64,000 bases of DNA from Nisaea sediminum (GTDB lineage: Bacteria; Pseudomonadota; Alphaproteobacteria; Thalassobaculales; Thalassobaculaceae). Shown piece after piece: positions 32,162 to 41,700 of the stretch; the first letter of the stretch is position 1, and each line of letters begins with the position of its first letter. Below the pieces are notes generated by a model. It had not been told where the DNA came from. It saw only the letters and a program-made list of their open reading frames with translations, and searched no databases. The DNA lies in assembly GCF_014904705.1 (NCBI RefSeq), contig NZ_JACZCQ010000009.1:1-64000 (forward strand), written 5' to 3'. The translations under genes were made by a program, and so were the position numbers.

Positions 32162-33043
32162 TCAGACCGCATCGAGCAACGTATCGCAGAAGCTCGAGAT
32201 CAGGCGGAGATTGCGCTTTTCCGCCGGCGTTATCAGGCAGACGCTGAAAATGTCCGGAATTTCCGCGACCTCGAGAGAGGTCAGGTTGGCGGAGGGATAC
32301 TGGGCTTCTTCCAGCAGGAACCCGACGCCGATCCCGTGAAGCACCGCTTCCTTCACCATCGGAAAGGAATGAGTGCGGACGGTCGAGGTCAGTTCGATCC
32401 CGTGTAGCGAAGCGCGCTCCATCACCAAACTCTTCGTGAGCGAGCCTTCTTCCGGAAGGATGATGGTCTCGCCCGCCAGTTCCCGAAGCGAGACCGTGCC
32501 GCGGCCGGCGAGCGGGTGATCCCGGCGCACGAAGGCCTTGTACCGCGTGGTGCCGATCTTCTCGACGCTGAGCCCGTCCTCCTCCGGTTCGGTGACGATC
32601 ACGGCGATATCGACCTCGCGTTCGTTCAGCAGGCGAAGCGCTTCGGTCCGGCTGCAGAGGCTGAACTCGATCTCGACCTTCGGATATTGGGCGCCGTAGC
32701 GCGCGATAACCGGCATGACCGGCCTCGGGGCGTTGGCGATGATCCGGAGATGGCCGGTGGCGAGCCCGCCATAATCCTGCAGCTTCTCTTCCACCTGCTG
32801 TTCCAGCGAGCGCAGACGGTCCGAGATCTCGAACAGTTCGCGCCCCGCCCGGGTCAGCTCCAGGCCCTCGCGCTTGCGCTGGAACAGTTGCACGCCCATC
32901 GCCCGTTCCAGTTTGGCGACATGCTGCGTGATCGAGGACTGGGTGACGCCGGTGTTCTTCGCCGCCTTGGAAAAACTGCGATCCCGTGCGGCCTGGGTAA
33001 AGGCGGCAATCTGGTATGGGCTCGGCTTGAGATCTCGATGCAT
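32162..33043 (-). CDS. LysR-family transcriptional regulator
   Basis: 293 residues with an N-terminal winged HTH (SFSKAAKNTGVTQSSITQHVAKLERAMGVQLFQR; recognition helix T-Q-S-S-I-T-Q-H) and a periplasmic-binding-type effector domain (about 90-290). The ATG at 33043 is preferred because the HTH then begins about residue 10, as is standard; the frame extends further upstream without conservation. It is divergent from the ABC importer operon across a 355-base region containing perfect palindromes, so it may regulate that operon. The effector is unknown. Confidence 0.9.
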   Translation of the reverse strand: MHRDLKPSPYQIAAFTQAARDRSFSKAAKNTGVTQSSITQHVAKLERAMGVQLFQRKREGLELTRAGRELFEISDRLRSLEQQVEEKLQDYGGLATGHLRIIANAPRPVMPVIARYGAQYPKVEIEFSLCSRTEALRLLNEREVDIAVIVTEPEEDGLSVEKIGTTRYKAFVRRDHPLAGRGTVSLRELAGETIILPEEGSLTKSLVMERASLHGIELTSTVRTHSFPMVKEAVLHGIGVGFLLEEAQYPSANLTSLEVAEIPDIFSVCLITPAEKRNLRLISSFCDTLLDAV

Positions 33044-33311
33044 AGGGTAATCGCCCTGAAACTGGTCCGCGATCCGTTTCAGGCGGCGCGCGGTGGAGGC
33101 CATTTGACCAGAAATCCCATTACGGAAATTTGAAGCTGCGCTGCCGGGGGCGGTCAGGCTTGTGGAGTCCACGCGCCCGGCTTGAACTTTGTGTGACGGT
33201 CTGGACGCCCGGGTATTCGCACATTTCCTTTTCCGGGCAGGGCGATAGCCGGTCTCAGCGACTGCGGGTCCCGCGGGCCGGGCTCTCCAGGCGGCCGCTA
33301 TTCTGTTCGAG

Positions 33312-33330
33312 ATATTAGCAGCGCTAATAT
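33312..33330. promoter_or_regulatory. Perfect palindrome, candidate operator of the ABC importer operon
   Basis: ATATTAGC-AGC-GCTAATAT: perfect eight-base arms, three-base centre. It lies 69 bases before the ATPase start and is immediately followed by the palindrome TGACGTCA (33330-33337). Position and symmetry fit a dimeric repressor or activator site; the adjacent LysR gene is one candidate regulator. Confidence 0.6.
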
Positions 33331-33346
33331 GACGTCATTTCCGCGT

Positions 33347-33357
33347 AAACGATGTTT
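33347..33357. promoter_or_regulatory. Short palindrome AAAC-GAT-GTTT near the ABC operon start
   Basis: AAAC-GAT-GTTT inverted repeat 41 bases before the ATPase start codon, downstream of the stronger palindrome at 33312. It resembles a half-length LacI- or LysR-type site but is short enough to be chance. Confidence 0.3.
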
Positions 33358-33398
33358 GCTAGTGCTGGCTCCGGATCGCATTAACCGGGGCAGGCCAC

Positions 33399-34535
33399 AT
33401 GGCGCGCATCACGCTTTCGGGCATCGAGAAGAATTACGGCACGACGCGGGTCCTGAACGGGCTCGACATCGACATCGCGGATGGCGAGTTCCTCACCCTT
33501 GTCGGACCCTCCGGCTGCGGAAAATCCACCCTGCTCCGCATCATCGCGGGGCTGGAAAGCCAGACATCCGGCGACGTGAGTATCGGCGGACGCGTCGTCA
33601 ATCACGTCCGCCCGAGCCGGCGCGACCTCGCCATGGTGTTCCAGTCCTATGCGCTCTATCCGCATCTGACGGTGCAGCAGAACATGGAGACGCCGCTGCG
33701 CCTCCGGGACATGACCCATTGGGAGCGCATGCCGCTCTTGGGGGCCGCGCTGCCGGGGCGCGGAGAGAAGCTAAGAGCTCTGCGCGGCCTCGTGCGCGAG
33801 ACGGCAGAGACCCTGAAGATCGAACACCTGCTGCACCGCAAGCCGGGGCAACTCTCCGGCGGGCAGCGCCAGCGCGTCGCGCTCGGCCGCGCCATGGTCC
33901 GTAAGCCGGTCGCCTTCCTGATGGACGAGCCCTTGTCCAACCTCGATGCCGCGCTCCGCGTCCATATGCGTTCGGAACTGGCGGAGCTCCATCACGCGCT
34001 GAAGACCACCTTCATCTATGTCACCCACGATCAGGCAGAGGCCCTGACCATGTCCGACCGGATGGCGGTGATGATGGACGGGGATATCCTCCAGCTCGGC
34101 GCGCCGGACGAGATCTATCGCGACCCCGCCGACCGCCGGGTGGCGGAGTTCATCGGCAGCCCGAGGATCAACATGCTCGACGGTGAGGCCGACGCGGACG
34201 GCCGCGTGGTGGCGCACGGGATCCCTCTCAAACGCCGTCTCGGTGGGGCGCACAAAGAACTCTCCATAGGCGTCCGGCCGGAGCATCTGGATGTGCTTGT
34301 CGGGGGTGGCGCGGTGGACGCTTGGCCGTTCCGTGTCAGTCACAAGGAAAATCTCGGCTCCGACTATTTCCTGCATGGCCATGTCAATGGCGGGGGACAG
34401 CGGGTGATCGCCCGTGCGGCGCCGGAACTGGCCGCCGCGCTCTCCATCGGTGCGGATATTCACGTCCGCCCGAAATCCGGCACCGCCATGGCCTTCGGCG
34501 CGGATCACCTGCGCTTGCGTTTCCGGGAGACCTGA
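33399..34535 (+). CDS. ABC transporter ATP-binding protein (MalK/UgpC type)
   Basis: 378 residues. The nucleotide-binding domain (1-245) has Walker A GPSGCGKST, Q-loop VFQSYALYPHLTV, signature LSGGQRQRVALGRAM, Walker B FLMDEPLSNLD and H-loop YVTHDQAEALT. The C-terminal regulatory OB-fold (250-375) has IGVRPEHL. Compared with MalK there is an insert of about 20 residues between the Q-loop and the signature motif (near 105-130). It powers the two permeases encoded next, and starts the operon ATPase-permease-permease-binding protein-phosphodiesterase. UgpC-like by context only. Confidence 0.92.
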   Translation: MARITLSGIEKNYGTTRVLNGLDIDIADGEFLTLVGPSGCGKSTLLRIIAGLESQTSGDVSIGGRVVNHVRPSRRDLAMVFQSYALYPHLTVQQNMETPLRLRDMTHWERMPLLGAALPGRGEKLRALRGLVRETAETLKIEHLLHRKPGQLSGGQRQRVALGRAMVRKPVAFLMDEPLSNLDAALRVHMRSELAELHHALKTTFIYVTHDQAEALTMSDRMAVMMDGDILQLGAPDEIYRDPADRRVAEFIGSPRINMLDGEADADGRVVAHGIPLKRRLGGAHKELSIGVRPEHLDVLVGGGAVDAWPFRVSHKENLGSDYFLHGHVNGGGQRVIARAAPELAAALSIGADIHVRPKSGTAMAFGADHLRLRFRET

Positions 34536-34536
34536 G

Positions 34537-35520
34537 ATGGCGGTCGATGTCGCAACCGCCCCCGCCATGGAGCGGCCAGCCCCGGTCCGCCGCAAACTGC
34601 TGACCGCAGAAAGCCTCGCCGGTTACCTCTTCGTGGCGCCGGCGATCGTCTTGATGCTGGTGATCCTCATCGCCCCCGTCCTGATCGCGGCAACGCTGTC
34701 TTTCACCGATTACAGCCTCGGCAATCCGGGCTTCGAATGGGTGGGTACCGAGAATTACGAGAAGATGTTCTCGCGCTCGACCTACACGAAGATGCTGACC
34801 GCCTCGGCGATCTACGTGCTCGTCGTCGTCCCGGTCTCCATCGGCCTCGGCCTCGGCGCGGCGTTGCTGATCAACTCGCTGAAACGCTTCGGCGATATCT
34901 ACAAGACGATCTACTTCCTGCCGGTCATGGCCGCACTGCTCGCCATGGCGATCGTCTGGGAATTCTCCCTCCACCCGACCATCGGGATCGTCAACAAGGT
35001 CCTCGCGTCCGGCTGCGGCGGTTTCCTGGAGGAGATTTCGGACTGGTATGCGGCGGGCTGCGCCCGCAACTTCCCGCTCTGGTTCGGCGACCGCGACTAT
35101 GCCATCTGGACCGTCTGCTTCATCGGCATCTGGCAGGGTTTCGGCTTCAATATGGTGCTCTACCTTGCCGGCCTGACCTCTGTTCCCCGCGAGCTCTATC
35201 ACGCGGCGGCCATGGACGGGGCCGACAGCGCCTGGGACCGGTTCCGTCTCGTCACCTGGCCGATGCTCGGGCCGACCACGGTCTTCGTGGTGACCATCGC
35301 CACCATCCGGTCCTTCCAGGTGTTCGACACCGTCGAGGCCATCACCCAGGGCGGTCCGTCCAAGACCACCTACGTGATGATGTTCGCGATCTACGAAAAG
35401 GCGATCAAGCACAACCTGATCGGCATCGGCGCCGCGATCACCGTCGTCTTCCTTGTCTTCGTTCTCCTGCTGACCCTGGCACAGCGCTGGCTGGTCGAGA
35501 GAAGGGTGCATTACTCATGA
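34537..35520 (+). CDS. ABC sugar-type permease (UgpA/MalF-like)
   Basis: 327 residues with six main TM segments and the EAA loop ELYHAAAMDGADSAWDRFRLVTWPMLGPT that docks to the ATPase. There is a long periplasmic loop (about 155-195) with two cysteines (SGCGG and AAGCARN) not usual in UgpA. The ATG at 34537 is one base beyond the ATPase stop, and the end overlaps the next permease by four bases (ATGA), so the three genes are translationally linked. Confidence 0.9.
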   Translation: MAVDVATAPAMERPAPVRRKLLTAESLAGYLFVAPAIVLMLVILIAPVLIAATLSFTDYSLGNPGFEWVGTENYEKMFSRSTYTKMLTASAIYVLVVVPVSIGLGLGAALLINSLKRFGDIYKTIYFLPVMAALLAMAIVWEFSLHPTIGIVNKVLASGCGGFLEEISDWYAAGCARNFPLWFGDRDYAIWTVCFIGIWQGFGFNMVLYLAGLTSVPRELYHAAAMDGADSAWDRFRLVTWPMLGPTTVFVVTIATIRSFQVFDTVEAITQGGPSKTTYVMMFAIYEKAIKHNLIGIGAAITVVFLVFVLLLTLAQRWLVERRVHYS

Positions 35521-36413
35521 TCGGCCAATCCTCGCCCTTTTCGGAGGCGCTGAAGCACGCCGTGCTCATCCTCGGCGCCCTGATCGTCATCCTGCCCTTC
35601 TACGTGATGGTCAGCTATTCGCTGAAATCGCCGCGCGAGATCGAGACCAATACCGGGGGCTTCTTCGGCGCCCAGGAGCAGATGGTCGACGAGTACTGCG
35701 TCAAGCTCGGTAACGCGCGGGAGGACTGTGTCGAAACGCCGGTTATCTACAACTACACGCAGGCCTTCAAGAAGGCGCCGCTGCTCCGCTACCTGCTGAA
35801 CGGCGTGATCGTCACCGCGTCGATCTTCTTCATCCAGGTGCTGGTCGCACTGCCCTGCGCCTACGCGCTCTCTAAGCTCAAGTTCTGGGGCCGCGACGTC
35901 GTCTTCGGCATGGTGCTGTTCTGCCTGCTGATCCCGGTCCATGCCATCGCCCTGCCGCTCTACATCATGCTGGCGAAGGCGGGGATGACGAACACCTACG
36001 CGGCGCTCGTGGTTCCCTGGACGATCTCGGTCTTCGGCATCTTCCTGATGCGGCAGTTCTTCAAGACGGTACCGGACGACCTGATCGATGCCGCGCGCAT
36101 GGACGGCATGAACGAGTTCTCCATCGTCTGGAAGGTGATGCTGCCGACCGCGATCCCGGCGCTCCTGGCCTTCGCGATCTTCTCCGTCGTTGCGCACTGG
36201 AACGATTATTTCTGGCCGCGGGTGGTGATCACCGGCAACCGCGACCTCTACACGCCGCCGCTCGGCCTGCGCGAGTTCAAGGGGGACGGCGACGGCTCCT
36301 ACTGGGGACCGATGATGGCGACCGCGACCATCATCGTCACACCGCTCATCGTTGCGTTCCTGATGGCTCAGAAACGCTTCATCGAGGGAATCACGCTCAC
36401 GGGAATGAAGTGA
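35517..36413 (+). CDS. ABC sugar-type permease (UgpE/MalG-like)
   Basis: 298 residues with six TM segments and the EAA loop DDLIDAARMDGMNEFSIVWKVMLPT. A periplasmic insert after TM1 (about 38-80) contains a cysteine pair (DEYCVKLGNAREDC), mirroring the cysteine-bearing loop in the partner permease. Start overlaps the partner's stop. The carrier heterodimer would take ligand from the binding protein encoded 133 bases downstream. Confidence 0.9.
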   Translation: MIGQSSPFSEALKHAVLILGALIVILPFYVMVSYSLKSPREIETNTGGFFGAQEQMVDEYCVKLGNAREDCVETPVIYNYTQAFKKAPLLRYLLNGVIVTASIFFIQVLVALPCAYALSKLKFWGRDVVFGMVLFCLLIPVHAIALPLYIMLAKAGMTNTYAALVVPWTISVFGIFLMRQFFKTVPDDLIDAARMDGMNEFSIVWKVMLPTAIPALLAFAIFSVVAHWNDYFWPRVVITGNRDLYTPPLGLREFKGDGDGSYWGPMMATATIIVTPLIVAFLMAQKRFIEGITLTGMK

Positions 36414-36546
36414 CGGGAGGGTGAGGTCGGCGGCTCCCACGGCAATGGGAGCCGCCCATTCGTCCCTGCAACGGGGACGCCGTGCGAAGCGGACGAAGGC
36501 ATCTGGAAGCACTTGGCCGCGCGCATCAACATTGAGGAGTTACGGC

Positions 36547-37785
36547 ATGAAACGTCTGTTTGCAATGGCCGCCGCCGCGGCATTCTACGCGGCGCCGGCC
36601 GGCGCCGTCGAGATCGAGGTGGGCTATCCCTACAGCCACCTGTTCGACGTCACCTACGAGAAGATCATGGAGAGCTTCAAGAAGGAGCACCCAGAGATCC
36701 AGGTGAAGTTCCGCGCCACTTACGAGAGCTACGAGGACGGCACCAACACGATCCTGCGCGAGGCCGTCTCCGGCGATCTTCCGGACGTCACCATGCAGGG
36801 ACTGAACCGCCAGGCCGTCCTGGTCGAGAAGGGCATCGCGAAATCGCTCGAGCCGTTCATCGCCAAGGAAGCCGACTTCGAGAAGGACGGCTATCACAAG
36901 GCGATGCTGAGCCTCTCGACCTTCGATAACCAGGTCTATGGCCTGCCGTTCTCGGTCTCGCTGCCGGTCGGCTATTACAACATGGATCTCGTCCGCAAGT
37001 CCGGCTCCGACAAGCTGCCGCAGACCTGGGACGAGGTCGTCGAGCTTTGCCAGACCATGCGCGCCAACGGCGTGAAGAACCCGGTCTTCTGGGGTTGGAA
37101 CATCACCGGCAACTGGTTCGTGCAGGCGCTGATGTGGGATCAGGGCGAGCCGATCGTCAAAGGCAACAAGGTCAATTTCGACGGCGAGGCCGGCCTGACC
37201 GCGCTCGAGACCATGAAGAAGATTTTCCGGGGCTGCGAGATGCAGAACCTGTCCTGGAAAGATGCGCTGGCCTCCTTCTCCGCGGGTGAGATCGGCATGA
37301 TGTTCTGGTCCACTTCCGCCCTCGGCGCCGTCGAGCGCGCGAAAGGCGACTTCGAGCTGAAGACCAACGAGTTCCCGGGCATCAACGGCAAGCCGCAGGG
37401 TCTCCCGGCCGGTGGCAACGCCGCCCTTCTGGTCTCCCAATCGGAGGACCCGGAGCGCCTGCAGGCGGCCTGGACCTTCCTGAAATATATCACCTCGGGC
37501 CTCGGCGCCGCCGCGGTGGCCGAGACCACGGGCTACATGCCGCCGAACAAGGCCGCGAACGAGATCATCCTCGCGGACTTCTACAAGCGGAACCCGAACA
37601 AGGAGACCGCCGTGCGCCAGCTCCCGCTGCTGCGCGACTGGCTCGCCTATCCGGGCGACAAGGGCCTTGCGGTCACCCAGGTGATCTATGACGGCATCGA
37701 GTCGATCGTCACCGGCGAGAACGACGATATGGCGGCGCTGCAGAGCGATCTGGTCGCCGAAGTCGGCGACATGCTGCCGGAGTAA
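36547..37785 (+). CDS. ABC transporter extracellular substrate-binding protein (UgpB/MalE-like)
   Basis: 412 residues: a signal peptide (1-20, MKRLFAMAAAAAFYAAPAGA) and a cluster B binding fold with LPDVTMQGLNRQAVLVEKG, QVYGLPFSVSLPVGYYNMDLVRKSG, a late AAWTFLKYITS and TTGYMPPNKAA. This matches the glycerol-3-phosphate/sugar family. No lipobox, so a soluble periplasmic protein. Context with a phosphodiesterase suggests a phosphorylated or glycerophosphodiester ligand, which is inference. ATG at 36547 is preceded by TTGAGGAG. Confidence 0.9.
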   Translation: MKRLFAMAAAAAFYAAPAGAVEIEVGYPYSHLFDVTYEKIMESFKKEHPEIQVKFRATYESYEDGTNTILREAVSGDLPDVTMQGLNRQAVLVEKGIAKSLEPFIAKEADFEKDGYHKAMLSLSTFDNQVYGLPFSVSLPVGYYNMDLVRKSGSDKLPQTWDEVVELCQTMRANGVKNPVFWGWNITGNWFVQALMWDQGEPIVKGNKVNFDGEAGLTALETMKKIFRGCEMQNLSWKDALASFSAGEIGMMFWSTSALGAVERAKGDFELKTNEFPGINGKPQGLPAGGNAALLVSQSEDPERLQAAWTFLKYITSGLGAAAVAETTGYMPPNKAANEIILADFYKRNPNKETAVRQLPLLRDWLAYPGDKGLAVTQVIYDGIESIVTGENDDMAALQSDLVAEVGDMLPE

Positions 37786-37795
37786 CTTTCCCGGT

Positions 37796-37834
37796 CGGGC
37801 CAGCGGCATTCGTCCGTTGGCCCGGCCCCGTTTT
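37796..37834 (+). terminator. Intrinsic terminator-like hairpin after the binding-protein gene
   Basis: Stem CGGGCCAGCGG / CCGTTGGCCCG (one G-T pair) with a seven-base loop, followed by CCCCGTTTT. It separates the binding-protein gene from the phosphodiesterase gene and may allow partial read-through. Confidence 0.7.
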
Positions 37835-37882
37835 CGCGACATGCTTTGAGTGCCATTGGGTCAGGGGAGGACCGAGCGTCCC

Positions 37883-38680
37883 ATGAGTTTCATCCAGATC
37901 ACCGACACACATTTCGTCCCGGGCGACCGCCTGCTCTACGGGACCAGCCCGAAGAAGCGGCTCGGCGCCGGAATCGAGCTGATCCGCCGCTTTCACACCG
38001 ACGCGGAAGCCGTGCTCCTGACCGGCGACCTCGCCCATCACGGCGAGGAGGCGGCCTACGAGACGCTCAAGGAGGCGTTGGCTCCGCTGGAGATGCCGGT
38101 CCTGCTGATGATGGGCAATCACGACAGCCGGGCGCCTTTCCGCAAGGTGTTCCCCGACGCGCCCGAAATCGAGGGCGGATTCATCCAGTTCTCCTTTGAC
38201 GTAGAGGGCGCGCGGGTGATCTGCCTCGACAGCCTGAATGACGAACCGGGGGATCACGAGGGTCGACTCTGTGACGTCAGGCTCTCCTGGCTCGACCGCG
38301 AGCTCGGCGCCGTGCCTTCGGACAAGCAGGTGATTGTCGCCGTGCATCACCCGCCGTTCGATCTCGGCATTCCGCCGATGGACCGGATCAAGCTGCGTGA
38401 CGGAGAAGCGCTGTTCGAGGTCCTGCAGAAGCGCCGGCCGGACCAGATGCTGTTCGGCCATGTGCACCGCCCGATCGCGGGGCATTGGCGCGGCATCCCG
38501 TTCTACCTGCAGCGGGCCTTCAACCATCAGGTCTATCTGAGCTTCGAAGCCCGGGAAGAGGTGGACTTCGTCGACGAGAACCCGGATATCGGCATCGTCC
38601 GGACGAGCGAAGACGGCATCCAGATCTTCACCCGTTCCGTCGGCGGCGAGGGAGAGCCCTATCCGCACATGGAAGACTGA
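37883..38680 (+). CDS. Calcineurin-like phosphodiesterase (GpdQ/CpdA-like)
   Basis: 265 residues with all metallophosphoesterase blocks: ITDTHFVPG, LLTGDLAHHG, MMGNHDSR, VIVAVHHPPFD and LFGHVHRPI. These supply the two-metal site. The family cleaves cyclic nucleotides or glycerophosphodiesters. Because it closes an Ugp-like importer operon, hydrolysis of an imported phosphodiester is the likeliest role. No signal peptide, so cytoplasmic. The start at 37883 has GGGGAGG about 12 bases upstream. Confidence 0.87.
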   Translation: MSFIQITDTHFVPGDRLLYGTSPKKRLGAGIELIRRFHTDAEAVLLTGDLAHHGEEAAYETLKEALAPLEMPVLLMMGNHDSRAPFRKVFPDAPEIEGGFIQFSFDVEGARVICLDSLNDEPGDHEGRLCDVRLSWLDRELGAVPSDKQVIVAVHHPPFDLGIPPMDRIKLRDGEALFEVLQKRRPDQMLFGHVHRPIAGHWRGIPFYLQRAFNHQVYLSFEAREEVDFVDENPDIGIVRTSEDGIQIFTRSVGGEGEPYPHMED

Positions 38681-38697
38681 ACCATCGTCCAACGTCG

Positions 38698-38715
38698 CCC
38701 CGGCCTGTGCCGGGG
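38698..38715. repeat. Extragenic GC palindrome (CCCCGGC-CTGT-GCCGGGG)
   Basis: Seven-pair hairpin with a CTGT loop, flanked by CGT/GTGACG, between the convergent phosphodiesterase and giant RTX genes. It is of the C-C-C-C-G-G-C...G-C-C-G-G-G-G-T-G-A-C type scattered in many alphaproteobacterial genomes; similar elements occur at 58904-58970. It may also act as the terminator for both genes. Confidence 0.55.
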
Positions 38716-38742
38716 TGACGCCTGTTGTGCGCGGGGATGTCG

Positions 38743-41700
38743 CTATCCGAGATCCCAGCCGGTCGCCGCGGCGAGATCGGTCTTGCTGACGCCGATGACC
38801 GTCACTGTGCCGCCGTCGGAGAAAGTGACGGTGGTACTGCCGTTCGTCTCGACCCCGCCCGTGATACCGAGCCCGTTCTGCAGCGCGAGCGTGTCGGTGC
38901 CCGCCTGGAAGTCGGCGACCTGGTCGTTCCCGCCGCCGAACTCGAATATGAAGGTATCGGCACCCTCGCCGCCGGAAAGCGTATCGTCGCCCTTGTTGCC
39001 GACAATGATGTCCGCTCCCGCTCCGCCGGAGACCAGGTCGTTGCCCTGGCCGCCATAGAGCGTGTCGTTACCGAGATTGCCGGAGATGCTGTCGTTTCCG
39101 GTATTGCCGTAGACGATGTCGTTGTCCTGCCCGCCGAACAGCCGGTCGTCGCCGTTGCCGCCGAGGAGCGTGTCGTCGCCCTTGTTGCCGTAGACCCAGT
39201 CATTGTCGTTGTCGCCGAGCACCGTGTCGCCGTCCTGGCCGCCATAGACCGTGTCCATGCCGCCGCCGCCGAACACCGAGTCCGCGCCCTGGTTGCCATA
39301 GACGATGTCCTCGCCGAACCCGGAACCGACGGTGTCCGCGCCGCCGCCGCCTGCCAGCGTGTCGTCTTCCGCACCGAGCGAGATGAATTGGCTGGCGTCG
39401 TCGGCGGTCACATAGTTCTGGCCCGCGCCGCCGGTGATCGTGCTTTGCCCCATCACCGATGCGAACTCGATATTGTCGAGTTGAAGGGTCGAGCCGGAGG
39501 GCATTGAGCGCATATCGATGACGAAGGCTTCCGATTGGCCGGCATTGCTGGTGCCGGTGATGACAATGGGATCGCTCGTTGTGCTGCTCGTCGTGGTCGG
39601 GATGACGGTCCTGACGTCGAGCGTGGTCGTTGCACCTAGATTGTTCAGGAAGGTTCGTGCGCCGCCAGTCAGCGGGGCCTCCGATGTCGAGTTCCGCGCC
39701 TGGATCGCGCTGACCAGAGTGGTCTGGGCGCTCTCCGCCGTCTGGGCAGTCGAAGGCCCGGAGGAGGAAATAGAGACCGAGGGAGGCAGCGTGGCGGTCA
39801 CCACGTTGCCGTTATTGCCGGTGTTCTGCACGATCGCGGCCGAGCCGGAGGTCGAGCCGTTGTTCGTGATCGTGCGCGCTCCGCCCGTCGAGGTGTCCGA
39901 GGGATTGTCGGTTACAACCACAGGACCGGAGGACCCGTTGCCGCCGCCGCCGCCGTTATTCGATGCCGGGGCGGCGAAAGTAAGGGTTGAGTTCCCGCCG
40001 GTGACGGTCGCCGTGATGGTGAGGTTCGACGGCGAGTCCGCGATATTGAGGATGCTGCCGCCGCCGAGTTCGATGCTTGTGCCAAGCGTCGTGCCGCTGA
40101 GCGTGCTCAGATCCGCGTTGGAGATGACGATCTGGTCGCCGGCCGCGATCCCGCTGATGGTATCGGCGTTGAACTCGCTCGCGCTGCCGCTGAAGGTGTC
40201 GTCGCCGGTTCCGCCGATCAGCACGTCCTGCCCCGCGCCGCCGACGATGCTGTCGTTGCCCGCGTCGCCGCTGATCGTATCGGCGCCGTCTCCGCCGCTG
40301 AGCGTGTCGCCGCCGTCGCCACCGGCAAGATGGTCGGAACCGGCGCCGCCGTCGATATAGTCGTCCCCGGAAAACCCGAAGAGGCTGTCGACGCCGTCCT
40401 GCCCGAGCAGGCTGTCCCCGCCGGCGCCGCCGGAGATCAGATCGGAGCCGAGGCCGCCGGATATCGTGTCGGCGCCGTCGCCGCCATCGATGGTATCGGC
40501 GCCGGCGCTGCCTGTAATGTTCTGCGCGCCCGCCGAGCCGGTCACCACGAAATGGTCGCTGGCCGCATCGGTGGCGGTCAGCGTGGTGCCTGCAGCTTGC
40601 GCGGCGGTCATCGTGATGGTCTCGGACCCGCCGCTTGCCGTCGCCAGTGTCTCGATGGCGGAGAGGTTCGCGCCGGTGACGGACCCGCCGCTCGTCAGGG
40701 TGACGGTCTCCGTTCCTGCCGCGGTCACGGTGCCGGTGAAGCCGTTCAGCTGCGCCGCCGTCATCGTGACCGAAGCGCCCGAATCGAGGGTCAGGTTCTC
40801 GAATCCGCTGACCGTCGCACCGGAAATATTGTCGCCCGTATCGAGAACCAGCGTGTCCGATTGACCCGTGCCGCCGTTCAGCGTTCCGGTCAGCGTGTCG
40901 ATCGAGGCCGAGGATTTCACCGTCTGGCTGGAGGCGGCGTCGCCGGTAACGTTCTGGCCGGCCGCGCCGAGCGTGAAGGTGAAGGCACCGTTGAGGTTGT
41001 AGGTCTCGATGTCCGCATCGCCGGTAACGTTGCCGTCGCCGTTGGCGGAACTCAGCGTGATCGTCTCGGTGCCTGTGCCGCCGTTTATCGTCGTGAAGGC
41101 GTCATGCTGGCTCTCCGACATTGTCGCGCCGACATTGTTGCCGAGCGTCAGGGTCTCGAAGCCTGTCAGCGTCGTCAGCTGGGTGAGATCGGTTCCGTCG
41201 GCTGACAGGACCAGCGTATCGGTGCCGGTCCCGCCGTCCGCCGTGGAGCCGGTCGTATGGGTCGCGGACGCGATTGTCAGCGTGTCGCTGGTCGACCCGA
41301 GGGCTGAGGCCGGCGTGGTGTTGGTTCCGGTCGTCGTGTTGAAGCCAGCCGCCGTGCTGGTGACGGAAACGGAGCTGCTGCCAAGGGTGATCAGAGTGTT
41401 CCCGCCGGAATCGCCGACAGTGGAGGCGATCAGCGTGCTGCTCAGATCCGTGCTGGTATTGATCGTGACCTCCGGCGCGGCAAAGGTCGTCGCGTCGGTA
41501 TCGATCTCAAGCGTCGATCCGTTGAAACGGACGTTCGCGGTGCTAAGTCCGGTCACGCCGGTCAGCAAGATGGTCTCGCCAGCGGCGAGGTCGGTAATTG
41601 TGTCGCCGTTCAGATCGGAGGCACTGCCGGTGAACTGGTCGGTGTCCGCCCCGCCGGTGAGGCTGTCGACCCCCGCGCCGCCACCGAGCGTGTCCGCCCC

